The notes beneath the pieces were generated by a model. That model had not been told where the DNA came from. It saw only the letters and a list, made by a program, of their open reading frames with translations, and made no database searches. A stretch of 64,000 nt of DNA from Sphingomonas sp. LM7 (GTDB lineage: Bacteria > Pseudomonadota > Alphaproteobacteria > Sphingomonadales > Sphingomonadaceae), in NCBI RefSeq assembly GCF_002002925.1, contig NZ_CP019511.1, positions 3,131,001-3,195,000 on the forward strand, given 5' to 3'. The position numbers and the translations under genes are program-made. Every line of letters starts with the position of its first letter. Within the stretch, counting starts at the first letter, position 1. Shown in pieces: positions 8,528 through 18,129 of the stretch.

Positions 8528-11257
8528 ATGAGCGATACTGAGAACGAAAAGCCGAAACTGGGCATGCGCGCGCCGCTGGGGCTGAAGCGCACGGTCGAGA
8601 CGGGCAAGGTGAAGCAGAGCTTCAGCCATGGCCGCTCGAACACCGTGGTGGTCGAAGTCAAGCGCCGCCGCGTCCTTGGCCCGCAAGGGACTCCGCAGGA
8701 AGAGGCCGCGCAGGCCGCTGCGCCCGAGCCTGTCGCCGCGGCACCCGTGCCGCAGCCGCCGGCCCCGGTTGCGCCCGCACCGCGTCCGCCCGTCTCGAAC
8801 GAGAGCGCACAGGAGCGCCAGGCCCGCATGCTGCGCGAGGCCGAAGACCAGCGCATGCAGGCGCTCGAGGAAGCCCGCCGCCGCGAGGAGCGCGCGCGTG
8901 CCGAGGCTGCCGAGGCCGAAGTCCGCCGTGTCGAGGAGCGCGCCCGTGCCGAGGCCGAAGCCGCTGCTGCGCCCAAGGTCGAAGCCGCGCCGACGCCTGC
9001 GCCCGAGCCGGTCGCAACGCCTGAAAAGGCGCCCGAGGCCGTGGCTGCTGCTCCGGCGGCACCTGTGCCTGCGCCGGCCGCACCGCCCGCGCCGCCGCCC
9101 AAGCCGGTCGGCATCCAGCTCGATCCGAGCCGCCCTGCGCCGCGCCTGTTCACGCCGGTGCAGCGTCCCGAGATTCCCAAGCCGCAGCCCAAGCCCGAGC
9201 CGCAGCCGCAGGAGCGCGCCCCCGCGGCCGCATCCGCGCCTGCCGCTGCAGGGGCGGCTGCGCCGCGTACTGCGCCGTCGGGCGCACCCGGCCTCGCGCC
9301 GCGGCGTCCGGCCGAGCCGGCGCGTCCGCAGCAGCGCGACCGCAAGGCCGACGATCGCCGCCAGTCGGGCAAGCTCACGGTCAACCGTGCGCTCGGCGAC
9401 AATGACGGCGCCCGCGCCCGCTCGCTCGCCGCGCTCAAGCGTGCGCGTGAGAAGGAGCATCGCCGTTCCTATGGCGGCGCGCGCGAGCCGCAGGCCAAGC
9501 AGGTCCGCGACGTCGTGGTGCCGGAGGCGATCACCGTCCAGGAACTCGCCAATCGGATGGCCGAGAAGGGCGCCGACCTGGTCAAGACGCTGTTCAAGAT
9601 GGGCTCGCCCGTCACGATGACGCAGACGATCGATCAGGACACTGCCGAGCTGCTGGTCACCGAGTTCGGCCATAACATCGTGCGCGTCTCGGATGCAGAT
9701 ATCGATCTGGCGACCGATACCGTCGAGGATGCCGAGGATACGCTCGAGACGCGTCCGCCGGTGGTGACGATCATGGGCCATGTCGATCACGGCAAGACCT
9801 CGTTGCTCGACGCGTTGCGCGGCACCGATGTGGTCAAGGGCGAGGCCGGCGGCATCACCCAGCATATCGGCGCCTACCAGGTCACGCTGAAGGACAAGTC
9901 GAAGATCACTTTCCTCGACACGCCGGGCCACGAGGCCTTTTCGGAGATGCGTGCTCGCGGCGCCAACGTCACCGACATCGTCGTGCTGGTGGTGGCCGCG
10001 AACGACGGGCTGATGCCGCAGACGATCGAGGCGATCAATCACACCAAGGCGGCCGGCGTGCCGATGATTGTGGCGATCAACAAGGTCGATCTCGACAGCG
10101 CCAATCCGCAGCGCGTGCGCGAGCGTCTGCTCGAGCATGAAGTGATGGTCGAGGAAATGGGCGGCGAAGTCCAGGACGTCGAAGTCTCGGCGCTCAAGAA
10201 GACCGGGCTCGACCAGCTGATCGAGAAGATCCAGCTCCAGGCCGAACTGCTCGAACTGCGCGCCAACCCGAATCGCGAGGCGGAAGGCACCGTGATCGAG
10301 GCGAAGCTCGACAAGGGCCGCGGCCCGGTCGCGACGATCCTCGTCAATCGCGGCACGCTCAAGGTCGGCGATGTGTTCGTCGTCGGCGCCGAGAGCGGCA
10401 AGATCCGTGCGCTGGTCGACGATAAGGGTCGCCAGATCAAGGAAGCCGGTCCGGCGATGCCGGTCGAGATCCTCGGTCTCTCTGGCGTGCCGATGGCGGG
10501 CGATCCGCTCCAGGTCGTCGAAAACGAGGCGCGCGCTCGCGAAGTCGCGGAATATCGCGCCGGCGTCATCCAGAACAAGCGGACCACCAATGCCCCGGCC
10601 AGCCTCGAGAGCATGTTCTCGGCGCTCAAGGACAAGCAGGCGATGGAGTATCCGCTGGTCGTCAAGGCGGATACCCAGGGCACCGTCGAAGCCATCGTCG
10701 CTGCGATCAACAAGATCTCGACCGACGACATTCGCGCCCGCGTGCTGCACGCAGGTGTGGGCGGCATCACCGAGAGCGACGTGACGCTCGCGGGTGCCAG
10801 CGGCGCGCCGATCATCGGCTTCAACGTCCGTCCGAACGCCAAGGCGCGCGAGATCGCCGATCGGCAGAAGGTCGCGTTTAAATATTACGACGTGATCTAT
10901 GAACTGACCGACGAGATTCGCGCCGGCATGGCAGGCCAGCTCGGGCCGGAGGCGTTCGAGACGATCGTCGGCCGCGCCGAGATCAAGGAAGTGTTCAGCG
11001 CGGGCAAGCACGGCAAGGCGGCGGGTCTCCTCGTCACCGAAGGCGTCATCCGCAAGGCGCTCAAGGCGCGCATCACCCGGGACGATGTCATCATCTACCA
11101 GGGCGAGATCGCGTCGCTGCGGCGCTTCAAGGACGACGTTGCCGAAGTGCGCGCAGGCCTCGAATGCGGTGTCACGTTCACGCAGAACTTCACCGACATC
11201 AAGGCAGGCGACTATCTCGAAACCTTCGAAGTCGAGATGCGCGAACGCACGCTGTAA
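8528..11257 (+). CDS. infB: Translation initiation factor IF-2
   Basis: A 909-residue IF-2, the GTPase that places initiator tRNA on the ribosome. A short IF2_N-like start ([20 protein letters not shown]) is followed by a long Ala/Pro/Glu-rich, partly coiled-coil linker (roughly 60-300), a second N-domain ([17 protein letters not shown]) and the G domain. GTP motifs are GHVDHGKT at 417-424, DTPGH at 464-468 and NKVD at 518-521. The C-terminal fMet-tRNA-binding part ends normally. I use the ATG at 8528; a TTG twelve bases upstream overlaps the preceding stop and is an alternative. Confidence 0.97.
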   Translation: MSDTENEKPKLGMRAPLGLKRTVETGKVKQSFSHGRSNTVVVEVKRRRVLGPQGTPQEEAAQAAAPEPVAAAPVPQPPAPVAPAPRPPVSNESAQERQARMLREAEDQRMQALEEARRREERARAEAAEAEVRRVEERARAEAEAAAAPKVEAAPTPAPEPVATPEKAPEAVAAAPAAPVPAPAAPPAPPPKPVGIQLDPSRPAPRLFTPVQRPEIPKPQPKPEPQPQERAPAAASAPAAAGAAAPRTAPSGAPGLAPRRPAEPARPQQRDRKADDRRQSGKLTVNRALGDNDGARARSLAALKRAREKEHRRSYGGAREPQAKQVRDVVVPEAITVQELANRMAEKGADLVKTLFKMGSPVTMTQTIDQDTAELLVTEFGHNIVRVSDADIDLATDTVEDAEDTLETRPPVVTIMGHVDHGKTSLLDALRGTDVVKGEAGGITQHIGAYQVTLKDKSKITFLDTPGHEAFSEMRARGANVTDIVVLVVAANDGLMPQTIEAINHTKAAGVPMIVAINKVDLDSANPQRVRERLLEHEVMVEEMGGEVQDVEVSALKKTGLDQLIEKIQLQAELLELRANPNREAEGTVIEAKLDKGRGPVATILVNRGTLKVGDVFVVGAESGKIRALVDDKGRQIKEAGPAMPVEILGLSGVPMAGDPLQVVENEARAREVAEYRAGVIQNKRTTNAPASLESMFSALKDKQAMEYPLVVKADTQGTVEAIVAAINKISTDDIRARVLHAGVGGITESDVTLAGASGAPIIGFNVRPNAKAREIADRQKVAFKYYDVIYELTDEIRAGMAGQLGPEAFETIVGRAEIKEVFSAGKHGKAAGLLVTEGVIRKALKARITRDDVIIYQGEIASLRRFKDDVAEVRAGLECGVTFTQNFTDIKAGDYLETFEVEMRERTL

Positions 11258-11262
11258 AATCT

Positions 11263-11393
11263 CCCTCTCCCCGTGTGGGAGAGGGAAAGGGCCCGCTCGC
11301 GTAGCGAGTGGTAAGGGTGAAGGGGTTAGGGCCCGCTCCCCCGCACCCTTCCGCCGATTTCATCGGCTCCCTCTCTCTCCCACTAGGGGAGAG
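11263..11393. repeat. Intergenic mosaic of inverted repeats after infB
   Basis: About 130 bases between infB and the hotdog gene are packed with stems. They are a perfect 9-bp stem CCCTCTCCC/GGGAGAGGG at 11263-11285 with a 5-base loop, a CTCGC/GCGAG stem at 11295-11307, AAGGGTG/CACCCTT at 11313-11350, and CTCTCCC/GGGAGAG at 11375-11393. The first and last hairpins carry related arms, as expected of a REP/MITE-like intergenic element. It could also attenuate transcription beyond infB, although there is no T-run. Confidence 0.7.
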
Positions 11394-11415
11394 GGCGTTC
11401 ACGGCGGAGGACGGG

Positions 11416-11835
11416 ATGCCATCGATCTTCGACGACTTCCCCGTCCCCTCATCGGCACGGCTGCTCGGCTGGGAAGTCCGGGCGGTGGACGTGGCGGCGC
11501 AGTCGATCGAGATCGGCTTCGTCGCCGATGATCGCTTCCTCAATCCTGCGGGCACGGTGCAGGGCCGCTTCCTCGCCGCGATGCTAGACGATACGCAGGG
11601 GCCGGCGCTCTATTCCGCTACCCAGGGTGCGGTCTATGCGCCCACGATCGACTTCCATGTCGTCTGCCTCAAGCCCGCCCGGCCGGGGCGGTTCATTGGC
11701 AAGGGCAGGGTAGTCAGCCTCGGCAAGACGATTGCAGTGACCGAGGCCGAATTATACGACGAAGGCGGCATATTGGTCGCCCGCGGCACCTTTACGGGCC
11801 GCGTCATGGATGCCGCTATGGCGCGACGGGACTGA
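11416..11835 (+). CDS. PaaI-family hotdog thioesterase
   Basis: A 139-residue single hotdog protein. The segment [20 protein letters not shown] is the central helix, and [20 protein letters not shown] and [17 protein letters not shown] are the conserved strands. I start at the ATG at 11416; the longer opening reads through the upstream repeat. It sits between infB and rbfA with only two bases to rbfA, so it is co-transcribed with translation genes although its likely role, acyl-CoA hydrolysis, is unrelated. It is the third such enzyme in the window. Confidence 0.85.
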   Translation: MPSIFDDFPVPSSARLLGWEVRAVDVAAQSIEIGFVADDRFLNPAGTVQGRFLAAMLDDTQGPALYSATQGAVYAPTIDFHVVCLKPARPGRFIGKGRVVSLGKTIAVTEAELYDEGGILVARGTFTGRVMDAAMARRD

Positions 11836-11837
11836 AC

Positions 11838-12233
11838 ATGAAGCACACCCAGACCGAAGACCGTTCCGTCCGCCTGCTCCGCGTGGGCGAACAGGTGCGC
11901 CACGTGCTGAGCGAGATTCTCCAGCGCGGCGACGTCCATGACGAGACGCTGGCCAGCCACATGGTCTCGGTCACCGAAGTCCGCATGTCGCCGGACCTGC
12001 GCCACGCCACGGTGTTCGTGAAGCCGCTGCTCGGCAAGGACGAGGAAGCGGTGCTCAAGGCGCTGCGCACCAACACAGCCTATCTCCAGCGTGAAGTCGC
12101 CGCGCGGGTGAAGATGAAATACGCTGCCAAGCTCAAATTCCTTGCTGACGAGAGCTTCGATGAGGGCACGCATATCGATCGGCTGCTCCGCGCGCCCAAG
12201 GTGGCGCAGGATCTGGGCGAATCGGAGGACTGA
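11838..12233 (+). CDS. rbfA: 30S ribosome-binding factor RbfA
   Basis: A 131-residue RbfA, a KH-like protein that assists maturation of 16S rRNA 5' structure in the 30S subunit, especially in the cold. The family features [35 protein letters not shown] and [19 protein letters not shown] are all present and the length is normal. The start lies two bases after the hotdog gene stop. Confidence 0.95.
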   Translation: MKHTQTEDRSVRLLRVGEQVRHVLSEILQRGDVHDETLASHMVSVTEVRMSPDLRHATVFVKPLLGKDEEAVLKALRTNTAYLQREVAARVKMKYAAKLKFLADESFDEGTHIDRLLRAPKVAQDLGESED

Positions 12234-12266
12234 CTTCCCCGACGCGCGCCCCTAAGGAGGGCGGCC

Positions 12267-12851
12267 ATGGCCAAGCTCTATTTCTACTACGCCTCGATGA
12301 ATGCGGGGAAATCGACCACCTTGCTCCAGGCCGATTTCAATTATCGCGAGCGCGGCATGCGCACTTTGTTGTTCACCGCCGGCGTGCATGATCGCGGCGG
12401 CAAGGGGATGATCGATTCGCGGCTCGGGCTTCAGGCAAGCGCGGTGCCTTTCGAGCCCGATACCGATCTGCGCACGATCGCCGAGGATGCGCATTTCGCT
12501 GCGACGCTCGCCTGCGTGCTGGTCGACGAGGCGCAGTTCCTGTCGGCGGCGCAGGTCCGCCAGCTCGCGCATCTTGCCGACGAGATCGGCATTCCGGTGC
12601 TGTGCTATGGGCTGCGCACCGATTTCCAGGGGCGGCTGTTCCCGGGCTCGGCCGAGCTGCTTGCGCTTGCCGACTCGCTCGTCGAGATCAAGTCGGTGTG
12701 CGACTGCGGGCGCAAGGCGACGATGAACCTGCGTGTCGACGATGGCGGCAACGCCATCCGCGAAGGCGCGCAGAAGGAGATCGGCGGCAACGAGCGCTAT
12801 GTCGCGCTGTGCCGGCGCCATTTCATGCAGCGTACCGGTGCGGCGGGCTGA
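12267..12851 (+). CDS. tdk: Thymidine kinase, type II
   Basis: A 194-residue thymidine kinase that phosphorylates thymidine in the salvage pathway. A strong ribosome site (TAAGGAGGGCGG) precedes the ATG. The P-loop is MNAGKST, the DEAQFL motif supplies the magnesium-binding acid, and the lasso region GLRTDFQGRLFPGS closes over thymidine. The zinc-site segment keeps CDCGRK and CRRHF. The sequence is close to the enterobacterial enzyme throughout. It lies between rbfA and truB, four bases from the truB start, an unusual passenger of the ribosome-assembly cluster. Confidence 0.95.
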   Translation: MAKLYFYYASMNAGKSTTLLQADFNYRERGMRTLLFTAGVHDRGGKGMIDSRLGLQASAVPFEPDTDLRTIAEDAHFAATLACVLVDEAQFLSAAQVRQLAHLADEIGIPVLCYGLRTDFQGRLFPGSAELLALADSLVEIKSVCDCGRKATMNLRVDDGGNAIREGAQKEIGGNERYVALCRRHFMQRTGAAG

Positions 12852-12854
12852 CCG

Positions 12855-13841
12855 GTGCACGGCTGGATCATCCTCGACAAGCCGCTCGGGCTCGGCTCGA
12901 CCCAGGGCGTCAGCGCCGTCAAGCGCGCGCTACGCGAAGGCGGCTATGGCCCAAAGAAGAGGGATATGCCCAAGGTCGGCCATGGCGGTACGCTCGATCC
13001 GCTGGCGACCGGCGTGCTGCCCATCGCGATCGGCGAGGCCACCAAGCTCGCCGGGCGGATGCTCGACAGCGACAAGATCTACGATTTCACGATTGGCTTC
13101 GGGGTGCAGACCGACACGCTGGATCTCGAGGGGCGGGAAATCGCGACCTCGGATGTCCGGCCGACGATCGATCAGGTGCGGGCGGTGCTGCCGCGCTTCA
13201 CCGGGCCGATCGAACAGGTCCCGCCGGCCTATTCGGCGCTCAAGGTCGATGGCGAACGCGCCTATGACCTTGCCCGCGCCGGCGAGGAAGTGATCCTCGC
13301 CCCCCGCAGCGTGACGATCCATTCGCTCAGTATCCGTCACCCCGGACTTGTTCCGGGGTCCACGGCGCCACAATCTGCGGCTTCCCGTTTGGAGGAATGG
13401 CCCCGGGAACAAGTCCGGGGTGACGGACTGGAGCCGATCGACGAGATCACCCTCACCGCGCATGTGTCCAAAGGCACGTATATCCGCTCGCTCGCGCGGG
13501 ACATCGCGCTGGCGCTCGGCACCGTCGGTCATGTCACGATGCTTCGCCGCACCAGGGCCGGTCCGTTCGGCCTCGAATCCGCGATATCGCTGGACAAACT
13601 GGGGGAACACGCTAAGGCGCGCACGCTTGAACACCTACTCCTGCCGCTGAGGGCGGGGCTGGACGACATCCCGGCTCTATCCCTCACCCCCGACCAGGCA
13701 GGGCTGCTCCGACAGGGGCAGGTTCTGGCCGGGATTGCCGCCGATGATGGCCAATACTTCGCATGTGCGGGCGATACGCCCGTCGCGCTGGTGGAGGCTC
13801 AGTCCGGACTCGTCCGGGTCGTCCGCGGCTTCAACTTGTAA
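12855..13841 (+). CDS. truB: tRNA pseudouridine(55) synthase TruB with in-frame repeat insertion
   Basis: A 328-residue TruB that makes pseudouridine 55 in the T-loop of tRNAs. The start is GTG. The catalytic Asp48 is in GGTLDPLATGVLP; SKGTYIRSLARDIALALG and the C-terminal PUA-like part are intact. Between VTIHSLSI and DEITLTAHV, where relatives go directly from one beta strand to the next, about 31 residues (roughly 161-191, starting RHPGLVPGS) are encoded by a palindromic repeat that keeps the frame. This places the extra loop at a strand turn, away from Asp48. I expect the enzyme to be active, but this is inference. Confidence 0.93.
   Translation: MHGWIILDKPLGLGSTQGVSAVKRALREGGYGPKKRDMPKVGHGGTLDPLATGVLPIAIGEATKLAGRMLDSDKIYDFTIGFGVQTDTLDLEGREIATSDVRPTIDQVRAVLPRFTGPIEQVPPAYSALKVDGERAYDLARAGEEVILAPRSVTIHSLSIRHPGLVPGSTAPQSAASRLEEWPREQVRGDGLEPIDEITLTAHVSKGTYIRSLARDIALALGTVGHVTMLRRTRAGPFGLESAISLDKLGEHAKARTLEHLLLPLRAGLDDIPALSLTPDQAGLLRQGQVLAGIAADDGQYFACAGDTPVALVEAQSGLVRVVRGFNL
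13334..13426. repeat. Palindromic repeat element inserted inside truB
   Basis: A 93-bp element bounded by a perfect 21-bp inverted repeat (13334-13354 and 13406-13426; arm CCGTCACCCCGGACTTGTTCC). The left arm itself folds as ACCCCGGA-CTTGT-TCCGGGGT. The arm sequence, read as HPGLVPGS, resembles an abundant intergenic repeat of sphingomonad genomes as I remember it. Here it lies wholly within a coding frame. Its length is exactly 31 codons and it contains no stop in the truB frame. Confidence 0.9.
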
Positions 13842-13862
13842 AACGATGTCGTAGGAAAACAC

Positions 13863-14132
13863 ATGTCGATCACGCAGGAGCGCAAGGACGCGCTCGTCAA
13901 GGAACATGGCCGCGAGAGCGGCGACACCGGCAGCCCCGAAGTCCAGGTTGCGATCCTCACCGAGCGCATCACCAACCTGACCGAGCACTTCAAGACCCAC
14001 GCGAAGGACAATCACTCGCGCCGCGGTCTGCTGCTGATGGTCAACAAGCGCCGTAGCCTCCTCGACTATCTGAAGAAGAAGGACGAGGCCCGCTACACCG
14101 GCATCATCGCGAAGCTCGGGCTTCGCAAGTAA
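13863..14132 (+). CDS. rpsO: 30S ribosomal protein S15
   Basis: An 89-residue S15 that binds the central domain of 16S rRNA and bridges to 23S rRNA. The family pattern [18 protein letters not shown] and [20 protein letters not shown] is complete. The gene is 21 bases after truB and is followed by a strong intrinsic terminator, after which pnp begins, the classical rpsO-pnp arrangement. In other bacteria S15 represses its own translation; the short leader here shows no obvious fold I can vouch for. Confidence 0.97.
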   Translation: MSITQERKDALVKEHGRESGDTGSPEVQVAILTERITNLTEHFKTHAKDNHSRRGLLLMVNKRRSLLDYLKKKDEARYTGIIAKLGLRK

Positions 14133-14136
14133 CGAG

Positions 14137-14162
14137 AAAGGGCGCCCTTGCGGCGCCCTTTT
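14137..14162 (+). terminator. Intrinsic terminator after rpsO
   Basis: A perfect 10-bp stem (AAAGGGCGCC at 14137-14146 and GGCGCCCTTT at 14152-14161) with loop CTTGC and a short run of T begins four bases after the rpsO stop. It probably gives partial termination before pnp, as known for rpsO-pnp in other proteobacteria. Confidence 0.9.
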
Positions 14163-14290
14163 GACATTCGAGCCGCAGGCGATCCGGCCCGCGGCTCTGG
14201 CAGGGGTGAAGACCATCCCGAACCGACCCGGGCCGGATAGCCCGGACATAGGCCCCCGCCGCATCTGGCAGCGGGAGTGAAGGAAATCCA

Positions 14291-16666
14291 ATGTTCGACA
14301 AGAAGACTGTATCGATCGAGTGGGGCGGCAAGACGCTGACTCTCGAAACGGGCAAGGTTGCCCGCCAGGCCGACGGCGCGGTGATCGCGACGCTCGGCGA
14401 GACCGTGGTGCTGTGCGCAGTGACCGCGGCCAAGCATGTGAAGGAAGGCCAGGACTTCTTTCCGCTGACCGTCCACTATCAGGAGAAGTTCTCTGCCGCG
14501 GGTCGTATCCCGGGCGGCTTCTTCAAGCGCGAGCGCGGCGCGACCGAGAAGGAGACGTTGATCTCCCGCCTCATCGATCGTCCGCTCCGCCCGCTCTTCC
14601 CCGAGGGCTTCTACAACGAGATCAACTGCATCGCGCAGGTCCTGTCGTATGACGGCGAGAACGAGCCGGACATCCTCGCGATGGTCGCCGCTTCGGCCGC
14701 GATGACGCTGTCGGGCGTGCCCTTCATGGGCCCGATCGGCGCGGCGCGCGTCGGCTATGACGGCAGCGACTATATCCTCAACCCGACCGACGAGCAGGTC
14801 GATTCCGGTCTCCTCGACCTCGTCGTCGCGGCGACGCAGGACGCGGTGATGATGGTCGAATCCGAAGCCAAGGAGCTTTCGGAAGACGTCATGCTTGGCG
14901 CCGTGATGTTCGCGCATCGCGAGAGCCAGAAGGTGATCGACGCGATCATCAAGCTGGCCGAGCAGGCTGCCAAGGAGCCCTGGGAACTCAAGGTCCAGGA
15001 CGACAAGGTCGAGGTTAAGGCCAAGCTCAAGAAGCTGATCGGCAAGGACCTCGAGGCGGCCTACAAGCTGACCGACAAGCAGGCCCGCCAGACCGCGATC
15101 AACGAGGCGCGCACCAAGGCGCGTGACGGCATGGCCGACCTCAAGGAAAGCGATCCCCAGGCCTATCTCGCCAGCCTCAAGCTGGTGAAGAAGCTCGAGG
15201 CGGACATCGTCCGCACCGCGATCCTCAAGGAAGGCCGCCGCATCGACGGTCGCGACACCAAGACGGTCCGTCCGATCGTCGCGGAAGTCCACTTCCTGCC
15301 GCGCGCGCACGGCTCGGCGCTGTTCACTCGCGGCGAGACCCAGACGATCGCGACCTGCACGCTCGGAACGCGTGACAGCGAGCAGATGATCGATGGTCTC
15401 GGTGGCCTCAGCTACCAGCACTTCATGCTGCACTATAACTTCCCGCCCTATTCGGTCGGCGAAGTCGGCCGCTTCGGCGCGCCGGGCCGTCGTGAAGTCG
15501 GCCATGGCAAGCTGGCGTGGCGCGCGCTGCACGGCGTGCTGCCCACCAAGGAAGAATTCCCCTACACGATCCGCCTGACCTCGGACATCACCGAGTCGAA
15601 CGGCTCGTCGTCGATGGCGTCGGTCTGCGGTGGTTCGCTTGCGCTCATGGACGCCGGCGTGCCGATCAAGCGTCCGGTTTCGGGCATCGCGATGGGCCTC
15701 ATCCTCGAGGGCAAGGAATTCGCGGTTCTCAGCGACATCCTCGGCGACGAGGATCACCTTGGCGACATGGACTTCAAGGTTGCGGGCACGTCCGAAGGCA
15801 TCACCACGATGCAGATGGACATCAAGATCGCCGGCATCACTGAAGAGATCATGAAGGTCGCGCTGGACCAGGCCAAGGACGGCCGCATCCACATCCTGGC
15901 CGAAATGGCCAAGGCGCTCGATCACACCCGTGAGGAACTCTCGGCGCACGCACCGCGCATCGAGACCTTCACGATCGACAAGTCGAAGATCCGTGAAGTC
16001 ATCGGCACCGGCGGCAAGGTGATTCGCGAGATCGTCGCCACCACCGGCGCCAAGGTCGACATCGACGACGAAGGCGTGATCAAGGTCTCGTCGTCGGACA
16101 CGTCGCAGATCGAAGCCGCGATCAAGTGGATCAAGGGCCTCGTCGAAGAGGCCGAGGTCGGCAAGGTCTATGCCGGTAAGGTCGTCAATCTTGTCGATTT
16201 CGGCGCGTTCGTGAACTTCATGGGCGGCAAGGACGGTCTCGTCCACGTCTCGGAGATCCGCAACGAGCGCGTCGAGAAGGTCTCGGACGTTCTGAGCGAA
16301 GGCCAGGAAGTCAAGGTCAAGGTCCTCGAGATCGATCCGCGCGGCAAGGTTCGCCTGTCGATGCGCGTCGTCGATCAGGAGACCGGCGCCGAGCTGGAAG
16401 ATACGCGTCCGGCGCGTGAGCCCCGCGAAGGCGGCGATCGTGGTCCGCGCGGCGAAGGCCGTGGCGGTGACCGTGGCGATCGTCAGCGCGGCGGCGGCGG
16501 TGGCCGTGGCGGCGACCGTGGCCCGCGTCGCGAAGGCGGCGGCGATCGTGGTCCGCGCGGCGAAGGCCGGGGTGACCGCGGCCCGCGCACCCCGCGCGAA
16601 GGCGGCGAGGACAAGGGCGGTGACGATATCGGCCTTCCCGCGTTCCTGACCGGCGACAAGGACTAA
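14291..16666 (+). CDS. pnp: Polynucleotide phosphorylase with RG-rich tail
   Basis: A 791-residue PNPase, a 3'-5' phosphorolytic RNase of the degradosome. Two RNase PH domains (the second from about residue 318, [14 protein letters not shown], with [17 protein letters not shown]) enclose a helical domain, followed by KH ([20 protein letters not shown]) and S1 ([19 protein letters not shown]). After S1 the last 70 or so residues are repeats of [12 protein letters not shown] type, an RGG-like disordered tail, ending [11 protein letters not shown]. The tail probably binds RNA or drives assembly. The 128-base leader lies after the rpsO terminator. Confidence 0.97.
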   Translation: MFDKKTVSIEWGGKTLTLETGKVARQADGAVIATLGETVVLCAVTAAKHVKEGQDFFPLTVHYQEKFSAAGRIPGGFFKRERGATEKETLISRLIDRPLRPLFPEGFYNEINCIAQVLSYDGENEPDILAMVAASAAMTLSGVPFMGPIGAARVGYDGSDYILNPTDEQVDSGLLDLVVAATQDAVMMVESEAKELSEDVMLGAVMFAHRESQKVIDAIIKLAEQAAKEPWELKVQDDKVEVKAKLKKLIGKDLEAAYKLTDKQARQTAINEARTKARDGMADLKESDPQAYLASLKLVKKLEADIVRTAILKEGRRIDGRDTKTVRPIVAEVHFLPRAHGSALFTRGETQTIATCTLGTRDSEQMIDGLGGLSYQHFMLHYNFPPYSVGEVGRFGAPGRREVGHGKLAWRALHGVLPTKEEFPYTIRLTSDITESNGSSSMASVCGGSLALMDAGVPIKRPVSGIAMGLILEGKEFAVLSDILGDEDHLGDMDFKVAGTSEGITTMQMDIKIAGITEEIMKVALDQAKDGRIHILAEMAKALDHTREELSAHAPRIETFTIDKSKIREVIGTGGKVIREIVATTGAKVDIDDEGVIKVSSSDTSQIEAAIKWIKGLVEEAEVGKVYAGKVVNLVDFGAFVNFMGGKDGLVHVSEIRNERVEKVSDVLSEGQEVKVKVLEIDPRGKVRLSMRVVDQETGAELEDTRPAREPREGGDRGPRGEGRGGDRGDRQRGGGGGRGGDRGPRREGGGDRGPRGEGRGDRGPRTPREGGEDKGGDDIGLPAFLTGDKD

Positions 16667-16737
16667 GCATTCTCCGGTCGGGTGGAACGCCTGACCAGAG
16701 ATGCACAAGCACATCCGGCGAAAGTTCGGAGAGGATG

Positions 16738-16769
16738 AAAGGGGCTCGCGGCGACGCGGGCCCCTTTTT
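16738..16769 (+). terminator. Intrinsic terminator after pnp
   Basis: The stem GGGGCTCGCG (16741-16750) pairs with CGCGGGCCCC (16755-16764), with one G-U wobble and loop GCGA, followed by five T. It closes the long translation and RNA-processing operon. Confidence 0.9.
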
Positions 16770-16799
16770 CCGTTTGGGCTCCCGGAATAAGGTTGGCGA

Positions 16800-17600
16800 A
16801 TGACCGAGACGCCCTCCGCTTCGAAGCTTCCCGGCTGGCTCAGCCACTATACCGACCTGCCCGGGCTGATCGGCATCGTCGATGAAGGCGTGATCCGCGC
16901 CTCGAACGTCGCCTATCTCAACGATCGCGAGGAACTGCTCCACGGTGTAAGCTGTGCGCGCAAGGTGCTCGACCGGATCGTCGGCAATTCCAGGCTGAGC
17001 GGCTGGGCCGGGCCGATCGAGACGGTGGTCGCCCAGATCGAATCGGGGCGGATGCCCGACACTTATGCCGCCTGCTTTTGCGAGAAAGCGGACTTGCTGA
17101 GCCAGTGGCGCGGCTATGGCGGCGGCGAACAAGGCGTGGCGATCCAGTTCAGCCGTTCGGGGCTGGAGGAACTCGCCGGGACGGAGGAGCGCTATCTCGC
17201 TCCGGTCGAATATGGAGTCGTGACTGCCAAGAGCCGAATCAATGCCGAGCTCAAGACGCGTCTGGACAAGTTTTCGGACGATGCGCCCGAGGGCGCAGTC
17301 TATCGCCTGCTGAGCGGGCTCATTCCGCGCTTCAAGCATATCGGGTTCAAGGGCGAGCTCGAATGGCGGCTCGTCGTCCAGCACGAGACCATGCACAAGG
17401 ACGTGAAGTTCCGCGCGCGTCGCAACGTCATCCTGCCCTATTTCGAAATCGGCGGGGCGGACGGGCGTCTGCCGATCAAGGCGGTCAAGATCGGTCCCGG
17501 ACCGGACATCGAACTCACGCGGAAGAGCGTGAAGCAGTATCTCGAGCGCAAGGGCTATGACGTGCGCGTCGATGTTTGCAACGTCCCCTTCCGCACCTGA
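16800..17600 (+). CDS. DUF2971-domain protein
   Basis: A 266-residue cytoplasmic protein with the DUF2971 hallmarks: HYTDLPGLIGIVDEGVIRAS near the start, then YAACFCEKADLLSQWRGYGGG around residues 88-108, GVAIQFS, and a late GFKGELEWRLVV. The family is found sporadically in bacteria and its biochemical role is not known to me. The conserved Trp-Arg-Gly-Tyr segment and acidic residues look like a ligand or catalytic pocket. It begins 31 bases after the pnp terminator and is followed by a hemerythrin-like gene; the neighbours give no functional hint. Confidence 0.8.
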   Translation: MTETPSASKLPGWLSHYTDLPGLIGIVDEGVIRASNVAYLNDREELLHGVSCARKVLDRIVGNSRLSGWAGPIETVVAQIESGRMPDTYAACFCEKADLLSQWRGYGGGEQGVAIQFSRSGLEELAGTEERYLAPVEYGVVTAKSRINAELKTRLDKFSDDAPEGAVYRLLSGLIPRFKHIGFKGELEWRLVVQHETMHKDVKFRARRNVILPYFEIGGADGRLPIKAVKIGPGPDIELTRKSVKQYLERKGYDVRVDVCNVPFRT

Positions 17601-17686
17601 CGACGCCGATTTCCCTGCAAAGCCACTGCAATTGTACGGAGCAGGCGCAACGCCCGCGTGACGCTATGCGCGGGGAGGGGGGCAAG

Positions 17687-18118
17687 ATGTCGAAACCGAA
17701 TGCCGCCGATCTGCTGCGCGACCACGCCGCGATCGAGTCACTGTCCGCGCGCCTGGCGGCGCTGATCAACCGCGATGCCGATGCCGCGGAGCTCGCGCTT
17801 ACGCTGGACCATCTGGTCGCAACCGTAGCCGACCATCTGTCGATAGAAGATGCGATGATCTATACGCTGGCGATGCAGGCGAGTTCGGGGACTGCGGCGG
17901 GAAGCGCGGAGCGCATGCGCTCCGCCTTCGAGCAGCTCAAGACCGATTGGGGCGCCTATCTGACGCTGTGGAGCGCCGAGGCCATCGCCGCGGACCGCGC
18001 CGAATTCGTCGCCGCCACGCGCGCGATGCTGCCGCGGCTGCGCGATCGGGTGCGCCTGGAAAACGAGCTGCTGTTCCACGTCAGCCAGCGCGAAGGTGAG
18101 GGCTGCAAGGCCGGCTGA
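17687..18118 (+). CDS. Hemerythrin HHE-domain protein
   Basis: A 143-residue four-helix protein. LLRDHAAIESL near the start, DHLVATVADHLSIEDAMIY in the middle and ENELLFHVSQRE near the end give the spaced His and Glu residues expected of a hemerythrin-like di-iron site. Such proteins sense or scavenge oxygen, NO or iron. I begin at the ATG at 17687 because the ribosome site GGGGAGGGG is directly upstream; the longer opening overlaps the DUF2971 end. It ends 12 bases short of the tmRNA 3' hairpin on the other strand. Confidence 0.8.
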   Translation: MSKPNAADLLRDHAAIESLSARLAALINRDADAAELALTLDHLVATVADHLSIEDAMIYTLAMQASSGTAAGSAERMRSAFEQLKTDWGAYLTLWSAEAIAADRAEFVAATRAMLPRLRDRVRLENELLFHVSQREGEGCKAG

Positions 18119-18129
18119 AACGGGAAAGT

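Noticed and set aside
8081..11011. A 976-codon open frame on the strand opposite infB
   Set aside because: It mirrors infB codons of a GC-rich genome (third-position G/C removes stops), has an implausible His/Arg/Asp-rich composition and no domain; infB is unquestionable.
14093..16714. An 873-codon open frame opposite pnp, and a 681-codon one opposite nusA (5999-8044)
   Set aside because: Same antisense shadow effect; no start context, no recognisable motif, and low-complexity Arg/Asp/Ala composition.
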